Assembly (NCBI GenBank): GCA_936432065.2
Contig: OW386285.2
Span: forward strand, 369,893,249 to 369,957,248
DNA from: Rutpela maculata
Lineage: Eukaryota > Arthropoda > Insecta > Coleoptera > Cerambycidae
DNA: 64,000 nt
Direction: 5' to 3'
Position numbers and translations under genes: made by a program. The first letter of the stretch is position 1; every line of letters begins with the position of its first letter. This document shows, piece by piece, positions 1 through 11,946 of the stretch. The notes beneath the pieces are model-generated. The model had not been told where the DNA came from and made no database searches. It saw nothing but the letters and a program-made list of their open reading frames with translations.

Positions 1-90
1 ATTATTTTCACATACAATTTTTTTTCGTTGTGATAGATTTGGATAAAAAATCTGGAAGTGGAAGTAGTGATTCCTTAGGTAGCGGTCTTT
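1..90 (+). repeat. Repeat family A, right-end fragment
   Basis: The stretch ends in a short block (GTGGAAGTAGTGATTCCTT, then AGCGG plus a T-run) that also closes the fuller copies ending near 11946, 13226 and 44132, and appears reversed at 57331. Only the last ~90 bp lie in the window; the rest is off the left edge. Non-coding. Confidence 0.75.
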
Positions 91-471
91 TGGCATATAA
101 AATGACACTTTTCAAAACTGACGTAAGTGTCAAAACGTCCAACTTTTTATAACCAGTTATGAAAAGTTAAATTTTACCTAACATGTGAGGAAAAGTTCGT
201 TTTATCATCAATCAAGAAAAATAAACAACTCTCAAAAACAACAAGAAACAATATCTTAAATTCTTCTTTCCTTTCAAATATGCTTACTTTTTAATAAACA
301 CGATTTACCTAATGCTATCAAATTAGGATTTCAAATAATATTATAACTTGGCTAAATAACATGAAAAAGACTACTTAATTTTTAAGATCTTTAACAACGC
401 CTATTTAATTTATGTTTAAAAGGTTTTTAGACGTTTAAAATTTAAAAAAATCATATATATAACACGTTCCG

Positions 472-560
472 AAGGACAATTTTGTGTAACTCGTGTTATT
501 TTGCGGGATCTCGCTTCGCAGGTCCGCAAACATCGACTCATTACACAAAATAAAGTCCTT
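472..560. repeat. Palindromic stem-loop repeat with GC-rich CTCGCTTCGC loop
   Basis: The arms 472-489 and 541-560 pair (AAGGAC.ATTTTGTGTAA against TTACACAAAAT..GTCCTT), and a second smaller stem (TTTGCGG/CCGCAAA) surrounds a GC-rich loop with CTCGCTTCGC. This contrasts sharply with the AT-rich surroundings. A related half-palindrome lies at 140-180 and a fuller relative at 5947-6066. No coding potential. Confidence 0.6.
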
Positions 561-1264
561 TGTAATAATAAATAGCTATTATCTAACCTAATTTCTTATA
601 TACTTCTTCATTCCTTCTTCTTGATTTACTGCTGAATTAGACGATTGTTCTATATCAAATGGAATATACATATCTGAATCAACCATTTTTGACCTAATAT
701 GCTTAAAAAAATTCAGCAGATTGACAAGTACAGTTTATTTATATACAGGCTGTTTGGTACATCGATAGAAAGTTTTCACTAGGTGAACCTATACGACCAT
801 ATTTACCCTTATGCAAAGCCTCACCGTTTTTGAGACATCGGCATTTTTAAATATTTTTGCGAAATAGTTGAGTTATTACTAATGCATGTAATTGTTATAA
901 TACTAAATACTTTCAGCTTTCTTAAATATATTTTTTTAGATATTCTCAATATGACTTTGTCGAAACAACACAAAAAGGAATGCCGAAGTATTGGTATAAA
1001 AATTATGTAGGACAATTTATGTGTTGTAATACATTGGTTAGATTTTTTTTCTATTTTAAGCAAAATTTTCTCAAAAGCGGCCACTACTTCAAGAAATTCA
1101 AATGGTTTTAAAAACTTCTCTATTGCATACTCTTTCCAATGGTATACCAAGTTATGAGAGAATTATAGTTCATTAAACTAAAAAGGAAACATATTTACAG
1201 ACATTACATTTTTAATAAGGAAAAAAATTAAATAAGTATTAACTAGTTCTTTCAGTCGACCACA

Positions 1265-2042
1265 GATAAGAAAATGAAAGTCAAGCCCGGAGACCTCGCT
1301 GGCCACAATATCTGCACATTTTTCCCAATTCAACGATTAGGAAATGTTTTCGTGTGAAAATTCCCTCACAGTAATTCGGTAATTAGCAGGACATCCGTTG
1401 TTTTGAAATATCAGGCTGTCTCTTACATTTAGAGGTATGGTGAGATATCTGGTAAATTATTCCACAAGAATTCTAAATAACTGTCACCATTTAAATTGTC
1501 TGGAAGATAGTACGGACCAATGAAAGCTCTACTAATTACCTCTGCCCATACATTCACACTGAACTTGTATTGAAAAGACGTTTTTCATGAGCGTGTTTTT
1601 GTCAGCATCAGCCCAGTAATGAAGATTGTGAAAATTTGTTATTCCTTCTCGATAGAATTTCGACTCGTCTATTCACAAAATACTTTTAAGAAAACGTTCA
1701 TCTTCCAGATCAGCGTTCAACATAAAACGGCAAACCTTCTTCGAATCTTTGAACAGGCATGTAGTGGAATGGATGTTTTTCTTCAATCCTAAGCGTTGTC
1801 CAAACTTTCTATATGGACAAATTCAGTTGACGAGCTACTTTTCGAATACTACTGGTAGGATCTGCTTCAAAAGCCTCCAAAATTTACTCATCTACTTCAG
1901 TACCATGTTGCAAAATATGCACCCGTTCAATTCTTGTTGGAAATCGTTTCTGATAAAAATCTTTAGCTGCTGTTGCATTTCCGTCGGTTATTCCGTACAT
2001 AAAGAGTATATCGGCATATTCGGCATTAGAAAAAGATGCCAT
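1265..2042 (-). pseudogene. Tc3/mariner-like transposase with DUF4817-like N-terminus (decayed)
   Basis: The minus-strand start (ATG at 2042) reads MASFSNAEYADILFMYG followed by GNATAAKDFYQKRFPTR, the N-terminal helix-turn-helix-like region (DUF4817 type) found on many insect Tc3/mariner transposases. Further along, in other frames, are a DE-type catalytic segment (DESKFYREGITNFHNLHYW, near 1680-1620), a segment resembling the mid-domain (IQVQCECMG region, near 1580), and WIGKNVQILWPARSP near 1310-1270. The order matches the better preserved relative at 62627-63687. Several frameshifts and stops break it, and it ends just where the third catalytic Asp should lie. The family cuts and pastes DNA with a DDD/E active site; this copy cannot. 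It sits between the TIRs of the 746-5785 element and is presumably its own transposase. Confidence 0.8.
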
Positions 2043-3469
2043 TGCAGAAAAATGTAACAATACTATGAACAATTAAATAAAGCAGCGTTCGACACAAACG
2101 TTCAAATGGTCACTGGTATCCAAGCAAAACAATTCTTTGCGTCTGGTCGCCTGCTATCTACCATTTGTTTATTTCATTTCTTGTTCACTGTGTACGTGTA
2201 AATAGATTTTATTTCAGTATGTCACAGACAGAAAATTGTATTTAAATATTACTCAATAAAATTACCGATTTGCGGCTGAAAGAATTTATTATGATTCTAT
2301 TTAATATTCTTTCCTTATTAAAAAATCGGCAGCTACTGGAAGCGGCTGGAACCTCCCCACCCGGTGAATCTTTGAAGCCGAAAAGAGCACTAAACAATAT
2401 GAAGGATCTCATTTAATTATATTTATTAAGTTGAAACATTTTTTTCGTATTAAATCAGAAAAAAAGTCTTGCGTTCGGTGAGATTTGGACCTAAGAACTT
2501 GAGTGTTAAATTTATAGACTGCACAACATTAATATTTTATTCAATGTTTTTAATACAAATATATGCTTCATCGGATCCTAGCCCGGGGCCAGCCAGACAA
2601 CCACGGTGAACATCACCGTGGCGAGTGTGAGGCTGGACGGGATAGGTCCGGTTTGGCTTGGAGAAAAAATAGAAAAGTAGCTCCTGTCTTCTGTAGGCAG
2701 GCTTAAAGACTAGGTTAAAATTATAATGTGTCCACATGGACCTAAAATTAATATAAAAATAAACACAATTCTATAAAAACGTTCGTAGGCAAGAGCACTT
2801 AATAATTTTGATTATTGATACGGGAAACAACCTCGGAAACAACTAAACGAAAAAACCTGTTCGTTGGTAATGGGATGGATGGCAGGGATGGCCATCTTTG
2901 GAAAAAACCATATAACTCTTGGTGGACAGCTTCCCTGCCAGATGTAGCCTGTTCATGGTGGCTCGTTTAAGTTTGAGTTGGTATATTTTGTTTTATCTGT
3001 TGGCCTCGATTAATTTTTCACTAAATCGGCCGGGGAAGTGATAGCTGTCAAATTTTTGGTTCCAATGTTTCTCTGGGGAATTTGGTTTTTGGAAAATGTT
3101 TAGGTTGGTATCAATGTCTTAAATTGTTTTTAGGTTATGTAGTACTATTTTTAGGTTATGTTGCAGGAAGAATTTTCGGCGGGATGCCGGAAGTAGCGGA
3201 AATAGTTTTTAAAACATAATGTCTCTGTCACTTTTAAAGTTTTATTGGAAAAAACTCACCGAAAGCGTTCCGGTAGGGTTGCTTACACTTGTAGGGCTTG
3301 TAAGCGGTTCAGGATGGCCTCTCACACCATCCGTGGGCTTTATAAACGTCGAAAAAACTTGTAATCTCTCGATGCACTTGACACGTCAAAAATACTCAGC
3401 ATACAGTCTGCACGCTTTAACACACTAGCAGAGAACTTATACCACAAATGGACCCGTAGTATTTTTTGG

Positions 3470-4435
3470 GAATTTTCCTTTGAGTCCATTTAATAAAATT
3501 TGACATTTTTCTGAAAATTTGACATTTTTCTGAAAAGAGATATTTTTCCGAAAATTTGACATTTTTCTGAAGTGACATTACTCCGAAAATTTGACAATTT
3601 TCAAACATTTGACATTTTTCTGAAAGGTGACATTTCTTCGAAAATTTGACGTTTTTTCGAAAATTTGACATTTTTCTGAAAAGTGACATTTCTCTGAAAA
3701 TTTGACATTTTTTCGAAAATTTGACATTTTTCTGAAGTGACGTTACTCCGACAATTTGACAATTTTCAAACATTTGGCATTTTTCTGAAAGGTGACATTT
3801 CTTCGAAAATTTGACGTTTTTTCGAAAATTTGACATTTTTCTGAAAGGTGACATTTTTCTGAAAGGTGACATTTCTTCGAAAATTTGACGTTTTTTCGAA
3901 AATTTGACATTTTTCTGAAAAGTTACATTTCTCTGAAAATTTGACATTTTTCTGAGTGACTACTCCGAAAATTTGACAATTTTCAAATATTTGGCATTTT
4001 TCTGAAAGGTGACATTTCTTCGAAAATTTGACGTTTTTTCGAAAATTTGACATTTTCCTGAATTTTTGACATTTTTCTGAAAAGTTACATTTCTCTGAAA
4101 ATTTGACATTTTTTCGAAAATTTGACATTTTTCTGAAGTGACTACTCCGAAAATTTGACAATTTTCAAATATTTGGCATTTTTCTGAAAGGTGACATTTC
4201 TTCGAAAATTTGACGTTTTTTCGAAAATTTGACATTTTTTTGAAAAGTGACATTTTTCTGAAAATTTGACATATTTCTGAAAAGTGACATTTCCCTGAAA
4301 ATTTAACATTTTTTCGAAAATTTGACATTTTTCTGAAAAGTGACATTTCTCCGAAAATTTGACGTTTTCCTGAAAATTTGACATTTTTCTGAAAAGTGAC
4401 ATTTCTCCGAAAATTTTACATTTCTTGGAAATTAA
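3470..4435. repeat. Minisatellite, 18-19-bp unit with higher-order 165-220-bp periodicity
   Basis: About 50 tandem variants of an 18-19-bp unit of the type CTGAAAATTTGACATTTTT occupy nearly 1 kb. A distinctive longer variant (TTTGACAATTTTCAAA core, preceded by GTGAC and ACTCCGA) recurs near 3571, 3736, 3956 and 4137, giving a higher-order repeat of about 165-220 bp. Because many units keep the frame, the minus strand shows long open frames rich in FRKMSNFRKNVKF-type repeats up to 176 codons. I read these as a by-product of the repeat, not genes. Confidence 0.9.
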
Positions 4436-5118
4436 AAAAAAAAAAATTCGTGACGTCTTGTAGAAATATTTTTTTGATATCATCATCAGTTCGCCTGTTA
4501 TAAGAATTTTATGCTTTTACGACGTCATCAGAACGTAGGTTTATTTTTAATTCACTCGTATTCCATCCATCTACAATATTTCCACCTACGTTTCAAACTT
4601 TAATTGGATGTTTCCAGTTCAATCGATATCTGCACCAGTTTCTAAGAATTTTTCTTATTTGTGACGTCATATGACGTAGGTGTATTATTAATTCACTCGT
4701 AATCCGTCCGTCTACAATATTTATACCTACGTTTCAAATTTCAGTTCGATATCTTCAACTGTTCCCGAGTTATCAGCCGAAATCACTGAACACCTCTGTC
4801 ATTATTAGAATATCACCCTGTACATTGCACTGCTTTGAGGACAAAACAAGTAAAATTTTTGTTTTTTAATTTTTTTCACGGAAACCAAATCGAAAAAGTG
4901 CAAGTGTGATATATCGTTGAAATCGGAATTTTTACTGCTTTTCAATGGTTCAATTACAAATTGTAAGTAATCATAAAATAAACAACTTGTTGTGCCAAAA
5001 CGGCACTAAACGTAATCCGATCTCAACCAAAACCTTTTCAGATCTTCTGGAGCACTAAAGAAACCCTCATGCAAAGTTTCATCCAAATCCGTTTAGTAGC
5101 TTTGCCGCTATCGTGCTA

Positions 5119-5126
<8 letters not shown>

Positions 5127-5164
<38 letters not shown>

Positions 5165-5172
5165 ACACACAG
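5127..5172. repeat. (CA)n microsatellite at the tail of family C
   Basis: An ACACAC tract broken by two CAT units, at the same place within family C as the tract at 37125-37162. It is part of the mobile repeat rather than an independent expansion. Confidence 0.95.
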
Positions 5173-5946
5173 ACATTTTTCAAAAACAACTTTTTTGGGT
5201 TCCTGGGACCTCAAAACGTAAAGATTTGATGTTATCTCAATTTTCGATTTTGGACTAATTGTAGTAACCTCCCACAATTTTATTGTGGGGAGGTTAAAAT
5301 GTAATGTCTACAAATATGTTTCTTTTTTAGTTTAATGAACTATAATTCTGCCATAACGTGGTATACAATTGGAAATAGTATGCAATAGAGAAGTTTATAA
5401 AACCATTTGAATCTCTTGAAATACTGCTGCTTTTGAGAAAATTTTGCTTAAAATAGAAAAAATAATCGAACCAATGTATTTCAGCACATAAATTGTCCTA
5501 CATAATTTTTATACAAATACTTCGGCATTTCTTTTTGTGCTCTTTCGACAAAGACAAATTAAGAATATCTAAAAAAAAAGTTTAAGAAAGCTGAAAGTAT
5601 TTAGTATCATAAAAAAAGACATGTATTAGTAGCAACTTAACTAATCCGTGAAAATATATAAAAATGCCGATATCTCAAAAACGGTGAGACTGTATAAGAG
5701 TAAATACGGTCATGTAGGTTCCAAACGACAAACGACCTCAGCTATCACCCAGTGAAAACTTTCTATCGATGTACCAAACACCCTGTATATAAACGTCAAT
5801 CCACAGTAACGCTTAGGTAGAGCGATGAACACAGAATTTATTTGTACGGCTACAAGTGTAGCTATGTTTGGAACTGCAAAATAATATTCAAACTAAATTG
5901 CCATTTCTTTACTGTTTTAAAGTGGGATTAGATAAAATTTTGTACT

Positions 5947-6066
5947 TAACACGTTATGAAAAGTCTAATTTTATTTGAATCATGTAATTTGCAAAACTCG
6001 CTTCGCACGCTCGTTTTGACAAATACTACACTCGTCAAATAAAATTAGTCTTTTCATAACTGGTTA
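5947..6066. repeat. Palindromic repeat, 31-bp arms around a CTCGCTTCGC loop
   Basis: The arm 5947-5978 (AACACGTTATGAAAAGTCTAA onward) pairs with 6035-6066 (reading toward CTTTTCATAACTGGTTA). The loop carries AACTCGCTTCGCACGCTCG. It starts ~160 bp outside the 746-5785 transposon. A half copy of the same arm occurs at 140-180. The fold-back layout suggests a non-autonomous mobile repeat. Confidence 0.65.
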
Positions 6067-6399
6067 CGTAAGTAACTATTGTAAAGTACGAGATATTTTA
6101 TTACATGACTATTTTTCTCATATGCAACATCTGATAAGAGAATCTGAACAAGGATTTATGAATGTTAGGAAACTATTACAAATCTATTCTACATTATCCT
6201 ATTTTAAAATGTACTATCGACGCTAGTCAAGTTCAAGACTTGATAGATTGCATACGAGGAAGATTTCTTAAATATACTTGTTTCAAGAAGAATGTTGTTT
6301 ATTTACAATCCAAACAAAGAGTTATTAAGTCGGTTTTGCCTCGAATGCCTAAACAAGTGGTATGTAAAATTTCAATTTATATTGTTATGTACATAAAAT

Positions 6400-6920
6400 A
6401 TTATTGAACGGTATCGACTATAAAACTATATTGCAAATATTAAGTTTTCATATTCCTAAATTATCTACACGTGAACATTTTGATCTTAATTTAGTTATTT
6501 CCAGAGTTTCCTGAAATTATTTCTGCATAATACATAACGGCGTATTTACAGTGTTTCATTTGGTATATTCATATTACAATAGTAGACCTGTTTCACTGTA
6601 TTTTGTTTTATGCTCTGCTTGTACTTGTTTGTTATGCTAATGAAAATTTAAATATGTTTATATCAGTATTTGCGTATTATATGATTATGGAAATAAAACA
6701 AAATAAATTAAATCAAGTAAAATAGTCTATTTACAAAATAGTCTATACAATAGGTAGTAAACAAAGAATTATGATGATGAATGATATCAATATCTTTAAA
6801 AGTATTAGGAAAAGAAGACAAAGGAAGGTACATCTCTTCACAAATAATTTGTAAGTACTCGTAGTATGAGCCTGAAAAAAAAAATCAGGTAAAATATGTA
6901 TTTTTATAATTTCAAAAAAT
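6400..6920. other. Unassigned AT-rich spacer
   Basis: I see no conserved coding segment, repeat or RNA gene here. An 81-codon frame at 6162-6407 just upstream has no recognisable motif and no support as a gene. Confidence 0.4.
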
Positions 6921-6924
6921 TATA

Positions 6925-7230
6925 CAGGATGGTTAAGTGATGGTTCATAGACCAACAGTGCATTTCTGACATTAAAAAATTGACGATTTCTCATTATTTT
7001 TCGTTATTTGCGTCATGTTATAACTATGAGCGCAACGTTGATACATTTTTATATTTATATATTAATTAATAACACGCACATAGCATATATTAGTAACAGT
7101 GTTGATCGATTTTCAGGGCAATTTTTTTATGTTATGGATACTCATCCTTTATTAGCTTGATAATTTGTGCTTTAATTCTATGATAGAGTGTCAAAAGAGT
7201 GTCAAAATAAGAATATTTAATTGTCAATCA
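6925..7230. mobile_element. Deletion derivative of the 62-kb Tc3-like element
   Basis: From 6925, after a TA, the sequence (CAGGATGGTTAAGTGATGG, then CATAGACCAACAGTG) matches the terminus at 62064 (CAGGGTGGTCCGTAAGTAATGG). Near 7155-7200 a ~40-bp block (GATAATTTGTGCTTTAATTC, then AGTGTCA) matches 63817-63855, which lies just downstream of that element's transposase. The transposase itself is missing, as in an internally deleted, MITE-like copy. The right end is not clear. Confidence 0.5.
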
Positions 7231-8129
7231 CTGCTGCTAACTCTTCTAAACTGAGAGTAGTTGGAAACAGTGTTTGACAAATTGCATAATTCGACATTTT
7301 TTAAATATTGTAGACTACGAAACAACCTAATAAAGATAATTTATATTCAATGGAAGTAGGTTTAACATTGAGGATAATGAAAACAATGTTATGATTATTA
7401 TATTATAGGTATTTAATTGTTGCAAAGTTTGGACATTAGACGAGTTGGTCAACATGTGCAGTGAATTACAGTGATACCAATCTAGACACTTTTTACCAAA
7501 CTTTCTTTCGTGCAAATCGTCAATTGGAACTTAACAAAACTTTTTGTTTTATAAAAATATTTCCTAAAGCCACAAACTCTTAATAGGGTATTCTATTATA
7601 ATAAATGGTTTTATTAATTTTTCAGTCATGTTTTTTTCTGTTAACTATAGCAGACATTTTTGAACAAAGCTGGGGCAACAGTGTTTAGTTATATTTTTCT
7701 TATTCTTACTGTTTACATTTAGCCTGCAACTATCTAAAATGTGTTAATATGTCATATAAACCCCTAAAAAGCCCAAAATCATACAGAGTAAGCTAATACT
7801 AGGGTTACTATTTTTTTTTATTAATTTTAAATAATAATTAATAAGGTGACAAATGAAAGGCGCCTGATTTTTTTAAAAGTTTTTTGATATACTTTATCAA
7901 TAATGTGGTCTGCGTTGACAATTTTTTGATACTAGGTTGTTTATCAATATCAAATTTTAAAACGTTAGCACATGTAGATATTTTAATCGAGGCAGACATA
8001 TTTTATTACTTGGCGACATTTTCTGATTTAGACAGTTTAAGTGCAACAAGTTTTCGACAAAGAATTATTAAAGACATACTTATTTATGATGTTCTTGAAG
8101 CAGGCTTAAAATTTGATTGCAAGTACTAA
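7231..8129. other. Unassigned AT-rich region
   Basis: No motif-bearing coding segment. Open frames of 62 codons (7327-7515, minus) and 81 codons (7884-8129, plus) have no recognisable domain. Confidence 0.4.
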
Positions 8130-8370
8130 CGGTTTTAAGAAGATTTTATAAAAGGTTTTATGGTAGACTTGAAAACATCTTGCAGATTTGGGTTCTAAAG
8201 TACTGTTGGTTTTATTGATAGATTTAAGGAAGATATTTATAACCTTTATAAAAGGTCTTTTTTGGTTTTATGTCGGGTTTATTGTAGCTTTTAAGAGGTT
8301 ATCTAGTATAAACAGTTTTACGATCGGTTTTATTATATAGACTTAATAACCTCTTGTAGATTGTGATAAA
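8130..8370. repeat. Degenerate tandem repeat, ~53-64-bp period
   Basis: The phrase GGTTTTAT followed by a TAGAYTT-like stretch recurs near 8155, 8208, 8263 and 8327, often with AACCTCTTGTAGATT or a close relative. The units are highly diverged. Confidence 0.35.
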
Positions 8371-8394
8371 ACTTAAATTGTTACTTGGGGTGTG

Positions 8395-8770
8395 TGTACA
8401 CCGTTTCTTGTAAACACGATAACTTCTGTTAGACTTAAAATATTTAATCATTGGAACTTATGAAAAACAGCATAGTACAATAATCCCCGTTGAAGTTGGG
8501 TCACATCTGTAATAAAAACATTGTTGTAGAAAATTTAGTCAGCTTTAATTTTGCATATAGCCAGTTTTTGATTAGGGCTAACCGTTTTCGAGATATGAGT
8601 GAAAAACCAAAAACCGGGACCTTCTTCGTGCCCCCCTGCACCCCCCGCACCTCCTATGTTCGGGGACTTTTGGTATGTTTACCTCCTAAACACAGCCTTT
8701 AAATAAAAAAATGTGATCTGGGCATTTCCCTCTAGACCCCCTTATTGAACGTTCATTGACACTGCTATTT
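8395..8770 (+). repeat. Repeat family B, copy 1
   Basis: The stretch 8560-8770 (CGAGATATGA, AAAAACCGGGACCTT, CGTGCCCCCCTGCA, GTTCGGGGACTTTTGGTATG) matches 21735-21940 closely. The preceding block, 8395-8490 (TTTCTTGTAAAYAYGATAAC), also resembles 52385-52440. The polypyrimidine CCCCCCTGCACCCCCC stands out in AT-rich DNA. No protein recognised. Confidence 0.7.
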
Positions 8771-9756
8771 AGCTGTACTTTCAAAACTATTTCTTGGACC
8801 ACTAGTAATAGATTCGAATACGTCGGTTTTTTTTTACATTGATAGCTAAGGACCACGCTATTCTATACAACAATTTCTTTCACATAATTATAACATCATC
8901 AAATTTTCCTCTTTATTATACGAGAGTTAATTTTTAATCTGAGCATAAAAAGGAACGAAGGCCTAATAAAGACATACAATGGATGTTTGATGATTACATT
9001 CAACGTACTAACTAAATTAATCTCATTTGTTTTACTTAATTAATGTATCAAAATAAAGTTTTCCACGGAGGTTTGCTCTCGCAGCGACGATTTGCTTGAA
9101 TCTCATTTGTTGGCACTCAGATTTTGACATTGAATAATGCGAGTACTTGTATATTGCAGGAGGGTTGCGTCCTAATAACCTAATTCGTGGATCAGGTGCT
9201 CAAATTTTCAAAGAGCTAAATTCTTGATTAATGCTTTGGTTACTCAACTCTAAATGTATACGGCCTTTTTTGTTTGTTATTGTTAAGATGCTGAATCGTC
9301 GAACTATTGTACAGTGTCATTACTTTCAGGAAATTAAAGTGATTCAATATATCAACTGGAAAGAATGGTATTGTACTATAAGGTGAACGTGCTGAATTGG
9401 CTTGTCGTTGTTTAAAACATGCATATTGTTATTCTGATAGACAGATCTTGAACAAAACAGTTTTCTTTGATTTGATAACATAACACTTTTAATTTGTACT
9501 CAAAATACAAATAAATGTACTGCCAACTCTATAAATATATTGTAACGAATGTCATTGAACTAAAATATGCAAATTGTAAACATTCAAAGATGATTTTCGT
9601 GTTTTCTGACTATAGTATAGTAAGCGAAACAGTAAAAATGGTAAAATTCCCGGCCCGAAAACGATGAAAGAAATTTCCTTAATTTTTTTGCAATATGCTT
9701 TATAAATTACGTACATCAAAATCTATATTATCGCATTATCTGCTTTTTATTTTTGA
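8771..9756. other. Unassigned region
   Basis: No recognisable coding, RNA or repeat signal on either strand. Confidence 0.4.
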
Positions 9757-10115
9757 ATTGAAAAATTAATGTCCTCTAATTTTACGAATAAAATTACGAA
9801 AATCCATATACCTACGTTTTTGGGATCGCTGAATATGAACATAGGAAAGACGAAAATATTAAGGGTTGAAACCACCCCTAAAACTGAAAAATTAATAACT
9901 CTTCTAATCATACGAATAAATTAACGAAAATCCATATACTTATGTTTTTGAGGCCGCTGAATATGACTGAGGTCAAAACTTATGAGACGAAAATATTAAG
10001 GGGTGAAATCACCCTAAAATACTGAAAAATTAATGTCTTCTAATTTTACGAATAAATTCACGAAAATCCATATACTTATGTTTCTTAGGTCTCTGAATAT
10101 GAGATGAGGTCTAAA
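9757..10115 (+). repeat. Tandem repeat, ~2.7 copies of a 125-137-bp unit
   Basis: GAAAAATTAAT starts units near 9762, 9887 and 10024. Each unit then carries ACGAAAATCCATATAC, GCTGAATATGA and, in the first two, AAAATATTAAGGG. Short indels separate the copies. Possibly an amplified piece of a dispersed element. Confidence 0.75.
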
Positions 10116-10380
10116 TTTATAAAAAAAAATAATGGATTAAAAACGGTCCCAAATATGTCTAATTTTATTAAAAATACAGATTATTATAAATAAATCAAAT
10201 TAATACAATTACGTAAACTAATTAAATAAAATTTGTAATCTGCTAAAGTGCAATGCAACCTGCTTTTTCTGCACATTCTTCAAAAAATAGGCCAATATTG
10301 CTCGTTTCTCTACCTACTATAGACATTTAAAATGTGCGTACAAACTGAAAAGTTTCAACATTATTTCAAATTGTCATATC

Positions 10381-10610
10381 TCTGGAACAGTTTGTCGTTG
10401 GAAAAAAAATAAAAACCCAAACTCTTCGTTTCTTTATAAGCCTCATTTCATTCTTATATCACGTTTTTATCAATCTAAGTTTTTGAGATATTTCAATTTT
10501 CTTGCGAATGCGCTCAAGCGCTATCTTTAAACCTTTATACTCTGGAACAGTTTGTCGTAGGATAATAAAAAAAACAACAAACTATTCGTTTTTTTATAAG
10601 CTTCATTTTT
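10381..10610 (+). repeat. Direct repeat, two copies 160 bp apart
   Basis: TCTGGAACAGTTTGTCGT begins copies at 10381 and 10541. Each is followed by an A-rich block, then CAAACT.TTCGTTT and TTATAAGC.TCATT. A weaker relative (TTCGTTTTTGTAAAAGCTTTA) occurs near 12085. Confidence 0.65.
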
Positions 10611-11240
10611 GTACTTCCGCCATTTTTTATAAAAAAATATTGTTGAGATTTAATATATTTATTTATTTAATGATATTTATTTACCTCGTTTCGGTACGCT
10701 ACTAATGACGCACCTTTAATAGAAGAATATTAATATTGTAATGTCACACAATTGACAAGAGTTAATTTAAACTTTAAAACGTTACTTTGTCTTGTAATAT
10801 CAAATAATAATATAGTTAATGTTCCCGAAGTCTTCAAAGTGATTTATTTAAGATTAATTGCCCATATTTACATAAATTCCCATACAGTCCACATCGAGGT
10901 TTCGTACATTTGTACAACCCACAAACAAATATTTTCTGAGCAATTTCTAAAAACTCGATTTTTTCCAAAAAAATTATGAAAATTTTCATTATTGAAAATG
11001 AGTGAAAAATAATTATTTTAGAAATTCTAAAAGAATTGAGCATGTTGGTAATAATATGCATTCACAATATCTAGAAGGATTTTTAAATATTTTGAATTAA
11101 TAAGAAATTAGAGCAATAAGACTAGAAAAAATGTCGCTTAAATTTTCAAATGCGCTACTTTTTTATTTGTAACATTTTTAGTTTTCATTTTAAAAGGTCG
11201 TAATATGTCTCAATCGAAAGAAAATTCTAATACCTTTAAT
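10611..11240. other. Unassigned AT-rich spacer
   Basis: Overlapping 67-75-codon frames on both strands lack domains or codon structure. Nothing else is recognised. Confidence 0.4.
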
Positions 11241-11946
11241 TACTTCCACATCCAGTGGAAGTATAGTAACGACAAAAAATTTTTAAAAAATTTTTATTGT
11301 TCAAATAGGCTTAGAATGTCATGAAACGTCGAGATTTCAAGTTTGAGCGAAAAAAAAATTTCTGTCTGTCGGTCTGTCTGTCGGTCTGTAACTTTTTTGT
11401 GCGCACGTTTACTCTGGAACCGTTTGAGATATAGTCTTGAAATTTGGTACACATATGTACTTTAACGAGATCTAGAACTAGATTATATTTTCATCTTGTT
11501 CCGTCGAAGGGTTGGGGGTAAATTGGGGTAAATTTGGAGTAAATAGGTAAATCAAGCAGGTAAGAGTTCATAAAATTGATATTTAGTATAGACAAGAGAA
11601 GCTAAGATCTCAAAAAAAATTTTGGCATTAGCCACCCCCATTACCACCCCCACCCCATTATTAAAGGGGATGAAAAAAAAATGTGATTGAGTGTGTGTAC
11701 AAGAACCAGAAACCTCAAAATATTTTTTTACTTTATCCACCCCACCACTCCCACCTCATGTCACCACCCCCACCCCACTACCGATGTGGGGTATCGTTTT
11801 ATGGTTTTTTGGGGTAGAGAATTTCAAATATCATATTATTAAAGTTCCATAAACAATTATTTCCAGATACAAATTTTTTTTCGTTGTGTGACTTGGATAG
11901 AAAATCCGGATGTGGAAGCAGTGATTCCTTGGGCAGCGGTTTTTTA
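11241..11946 (+). repeat. Repeat family A, copy 2 (full length, ~700 bp)
   Basis: Starts with ACTTCCACATCCAGTGGAAG and ends with CCGGATGTGGAAG, AGTGATTCCTT and GGGCAGCGG, so the two edges share a short inverted block (ACTTCCACATCC/GGATGTGGAAGT). Inside are a (CTGT)n-like run, a GTGCGCACG phrase, short GGGGTAAATT repeats and a CCACCCCC-rich block. No coding capacity. The same order is kept in the copies at 12532, 40272 and, reversed, 57331, which defines a non-autonomous dispersed family. Confidence 0.85.

Larger units (their letters stand above)
2322..5295. repeat. Repeat family C copy 1, expanded by a minisatellite
   Basis: The blocks 2322-3435 and 4840-5295 match 35670-36770 and 36860-37287 in the same order, so they form one dispersed element. 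It contains a B-box-like stretch near 2475-2510, a 69-codon open frame at 3219-3428 that is also open in the second copy, a (CA)n tract, and a terminal hairpin AACCTCCCACAAT/ATTGTGGGGAGGTT at 5268-5294. In this copy ~1.4 kb of extra sequence, mostly minisatellite, separates the two blocks. Class unknown; the tail (phrase ending in TATCGTGCTAACA plus CA repeats) resembles the 3' ends of some LINE/SINE families. Confidence 0.7.
746..5785. mobile_element. Tc/mariner-type DNA transposon with ~470-bp TIRs, filled by later insertions
   Basis: Left TIR 746-1211 and right TIR 5296-5785 are inverted copies with perhaps 10-15% divergence by eye. The termini read CAGGSTGTTTGGTACATCG and both are flanked by TA (744-745 and 5786-5787), the target preference of the Tc1/mariner superfamily. 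A decayed transposase on the minus strand starts near 2042, just inside the left part. The 3 kb between 2322 and 5295 is foreign: repeat family C with an embedded minisatellite, ending exactly where the right TIR starts. The element is inactive. Confidence 0.8.

Noticed and set aside
2475..2515. B-box-like GGATTTGGACC phrase in family C considered as a tRNA gene
   Set aside because: No acceptor stem, D-arm or anticodon arm can be drawn around it; at most a relic promoter.
3417..4486. Long overlapping minus-strand frames (up to 176 codons) rich in FRKMSNFRKNVKF repeats
   Set aside because: They arise from an 18-19-bp tandem repeat and shift from frame to frame with unit-length changes; no gene signals.
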